A stretch of DNA of 64,000 nt. Source: Stutzerimonas zhaodongensis (GTDB lineage: Bacteria > Pseudomonadota > Gammaproteobacteria > Pseudomonadales > Pseudomonadaceae). Below the pieces are notes generated by a model. It was not told the origin of the DNA. It saw only the letters and a list, made by a program, of their open reading frames with translations, and did not search any database. Position numbers and translations under genes: made by a program. The first letter of the stretch is position 1. Each line of letters opens with the position of its first letter. This document shows positions 62,315 to 64,000 of this stretch, piece after piece. Location of the stretch: positions 62,001 to 126,000 of the forward strand of contig NZ_RFFM01000006.1 in assembly GCF_003696365.1 (NCBI RefSeq). The letters are read 5' to 3'.

Positions 62315-63088
62315 TCAGAACGCCGGAACCACGGCACCTTTGTACTTCTCGTTGATGAACTGCTTGACCTCTTCGCTGTGCAGCGCCTCGATCAGCTTCT
62401 GCATGGCGGCGCTGTCCTTGTTGTCCGGGCGAGCGACCAGAATGTTCACGTAGGGCGAATCGCTGCCTTCGATGTAGAGGGCATCTTCGGTGGGGTTCAG
62501 CTTGGCTTCCAGCGCGTAGTTGGTGTTGATCAGCGCCATGTCGACCTGGGTCAGCACGCGCGGCAGGGTCGCGGCTTCCAGCTCGCGAAGCTTGATGTTC
62601 TTGGGGTTCTCGGCGATGTCCTTTGGCGTAGCGGTGATGCCGGCGCCGTCCTTCAGAGTGATCACGCCGGCTTTCTGCAGCAGCAGCAGGGCACGGCCGC
62701 CATTGGTGGCGTCGTTGGGAATGACGACTGTCGCGCCGTTAGGCAGCTCGTCCAGAGACTTCAGCTTGCTCGCATAGGCACCGAAGGGCTCGATGTGCAC
62801 ACCTGCAACGCTGACCAGTTCGGTGCCCTTGCCTTTGTTGAACTCATCCAGGTACGGCTGATGCTGGAAAAAGTTGGCGTCCAGGCGCTTCTCGGACACC
62901 TGAATGTTCGGTTGCACATAGTCGGTGAAGACCTTCACCTTAAGGTCAACGCCTTGTTCGGCCAGCTGAGGTTTGACGAACTCAAGGATCTCGGCATGCG
63001 GTACAGCAGTCGCTGCGACGTTCAGAACATCGGCGGCCTGAGCGGAGAACGCCGCGGCAGCGGCAAAGGCGGCAAGCAGTTTTTTCAT
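62315..63088 (-). CDS. metQ: Methionine ABC transporter substrate-binding protein
   Basis: The 257-residue product has a signal peptide (MKKLLAAFAAAAAFSAQAA, then DVLN) and the NlpA-type domain with ATAVPHAEIL, FTDYVQPNIQVSEKRLDANF and SDSPYVNILVARPDN. MetQ is usually a lipoprotein, but no lipobox cysteine is seen, so this one should be a soluble periplasmic protein. It binds D- or L-methionine. Last gene of metNIQ. Confidence 0.92.
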   Translation of the reverse strand: MKKLLAAFAAAAAFSAQAADVLNVAATAVPHAEILEFVKPQLAEQGVDLKVKVFTDYVQPNIQVSEKRLDANFFQHQPYLDEFNKGKGTELVSVAGVHIEPFGAYASKLKSLDELPNGATVVIPNDATNGGRALLLLQKAGVITLKDGAGITATPKDIAENPKNIKLRELEAATLPRVLTQVDMALINTNYALEAKLNPTEDALYIEGSDSPYVNILVARPDNKDSAAMQKLIEALHSEEVKQFINEKYKGAVVPAF

Positions 63089-63158
63089 GGAAAGCTCCTG
63101 TCTGACTCGACGAACCGGTCGCCGATCATCTGTGGTTGTAAGACCTGAATATGGGCAG

Positions 63159-63824
63159 TTATTTACGGGAAAAATGCGTAACCAGCTTGTCGCCAACGCT
63201 TTGCAGTACCTGCACCAGCATCAGCAGCAGGACAACCGTGACCACCATGACGTCGGTCTGGAAACGCTGATAGCCGAAGCGGATGGCCAGGTCGCCAAGA
63301 CCGCCTGCCCCCACTACGCCGGCCATGGCGGTATAGGAGACCAGCGTGATGGCGGTAACGGTAACAGCGGCGATGATGCCCGGGCGCGCCTCGGGCAGCA
63401 ATGCGTTGAAGATGATCTGGCGGGTGGTGGCGCCCATGGCCTGGGTTGCTTCGATGATGCCACGGTCCACTTCCCGCAGGGCGGTTTCCACCAGCCGGGC
63501 AAAGAAGGGCGCGGCGCCCACCACCAGCGGTGGAATGGCGCCCGCGACGCCCAGCGAGGTGCCGGTGATCAGCACCGTGAAAGGGATCATCACGATCAGC
63601 AGAATGATGAACGGCAGCGAGCGCAGCACGTTGACCACAAAGGAGAGAAAGGCATACAGCGGGCCGTTCTCGAACAACTGGCGCGGGCCGGTGAGAAACA
63701 GCAGCACGCCCAGCGGCAGGCCCAGCAGGATGGTGAACAGCAGCGAGCCGCCGAGCATCAGCAGGGTGTCCAGCGTAGCCAGCCAGATCTCGTACCAGTC
63801 GACGTTTGCCAATAGGGCTTCCAT
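63159..63824 (-). CDS. metI: Methionine ABC transporter permease
   Basis: The 221-residue product has five predicted helices and the coupling segment EATQAMGATTRQIIFNALLPEA of MetI. It forms the channel of the methionine importer. Its ATG shares one base with the metN stop, and metQ follows after about 70 bases. Confidence 0.95.
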   Translation of the reverse strand: MEALLANVDWYEIWLATLDTLLMLGGSLLFTILLGLPLGVLLFLTGPRQLFENGPLYAFLSFVVNVLRSLPFIILLIVMIPFTVLITGTSLGVAGAIPPLVVGAAPFFARLVETALREVDRGIIEATQAMGATTRQIIFNALLPEARPGIIAAVTVTAITLVSYTAMAGVVGAGGLGDLAIRFGYQRFQTDVMVVTVVLLLMLVQVLQSVGDKLVTHFSRK

Positions 63825-64000
63825 CAGCGCAGCACCTCCACGTGTACGTCAGCGGCATCCAGATGGGCCAGCGCCGCAGCCATGTCACCACCGACCAGGG
63901 CGAGGGTCAGCTGGCCATAAGGCGTGTCCTTGATGCGATCGATGCGGCCGGAGAGGATGCTGAAATCCACCCCGGTTTCCCGCGCCACGGTGCCTAGCAG
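63824..64000 (-). CDS. metN: Methionine ABC transporter ATPase, C-terminal end (partial)
   Basis: Only the last 58 codons are present; the gene runs off the right edge. The visible part (starting [20 protein letters not shown] and ending HVEVLR) is the NIL regulatory domain of MetN, which binds methionine and inhibits transport. It begins the metNIQ operon in its direction of transcription. Its stop overlaps the metI start. Confidence 0.93.
   Translation of the reverse strand: MLGTVARETGVDFSILSGRIDRIKDTPYGQLTLALVGGDMAAALAHLDAADVHVEVLR

Overview
The window is a stretch of high-GC gammaproteobacterial chromosome, most like the Pseudomonas / Stutzerimonas (P. stutzeri group) lineage. The reasons are: a trpBA pair divergent from a TrpI-type LysR regulator; the block prlC - zinc ribbon - SOS-controlled radical SAM gene; a beta-carbonic anhydrase - SulP - coxBA-cox11-coxC-SURF1-ctaA-ctaB-sco block that, from memory, follows the order of P. 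aeruginosa PAO1; a phu-type heme uptake locus; and two families of short REP palindromes typical of this group. Nearly everything is chromosomal housekeeping or niche metabolism. I see no rRNA, tRNA, CRISPR array, prophage or intact insertion sequence.

Layout. 1-9 kb: the end of an ABC exporter, a NadR-like nucleoside kinase, an S51 peptidase, a dead RAYT transposase start with two REP hairpins, a small membrane protein, a DUF945 protein, a periplasmic 5'-nucleotidase, a DUF4126 protein, a YflT-like stress protein and a YghU-type glutathione transferase. 9-12 kb: trpBA and trpI. 12-21 kb: a secreted subtilase, galE, and a tightly overlapping five-gene operon (glycosyltransferase, UDP-galactopyranose mutase, GH1-like glycosidase, ABC exporter, KTSC protein) that looks like a galactofuranose-containing glycoconjugate pathway. 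21-31 kb: dodecin, a Na+/H+ antiporter, an oxidoreductase group (PRISE-like SDR, quinone-oxidoreductase-like MDR, luciferase-like flavoenzyme), two tandem paralogous lipoproteins divergent from an aminopeptidase-like lipoprotein, and a two-gene ferritin-like operon. 31-38 kb: a PhoD-like phosphatase, a HAD phosphatase, a LysR/SDR divergent pair with a clear inverted-repeat operator candidate, a GNAT, a gamma-carbonic anhydrase, and an AraC regulator divergent from a bile-acid:sodium-symporter-family carrier. 38-43 kb: a REP cluster, prlC, a YheV-like zinc ribbon protein, a DUF1835 protein and a radical SAM gene under a perfect LexA box. 43-55 kb: beta-carbonic anhydrase and SulP carrier (probable bicarbonate uptake), a small membrane protein, and the aa3-type cytochrome c oxidase operon with its heme A and copper assembly genes, interrupted by one oppositely oriented DUF2909 gene. 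55-64 kb: an SRPBCC-like protein, a heme receptor divergent from phuSTUV, a lower-GC glycolipid-binding-family gene, and metQ-metI-metN (metN is cut by the window edge).

How the genes work together. coxB/A/C form the oxidase; cox11, SURF1, Sco and the Sco-like 51.4-kb gene mature the copper and heme sites; ctaB and ctaA make heme O and heme A. The heme receptor and PhuSTUV bring heme in, probably under Fur. The carbonic anhydrase - SulP pair probably supplies bicarbonate. The glf operon with divergent galE would turn UDP-glucose into UDP-galactose and then UDP-galactofuranose, add it to an acceptor and export the product. This last cluster is the best candidate for an under-described system here.
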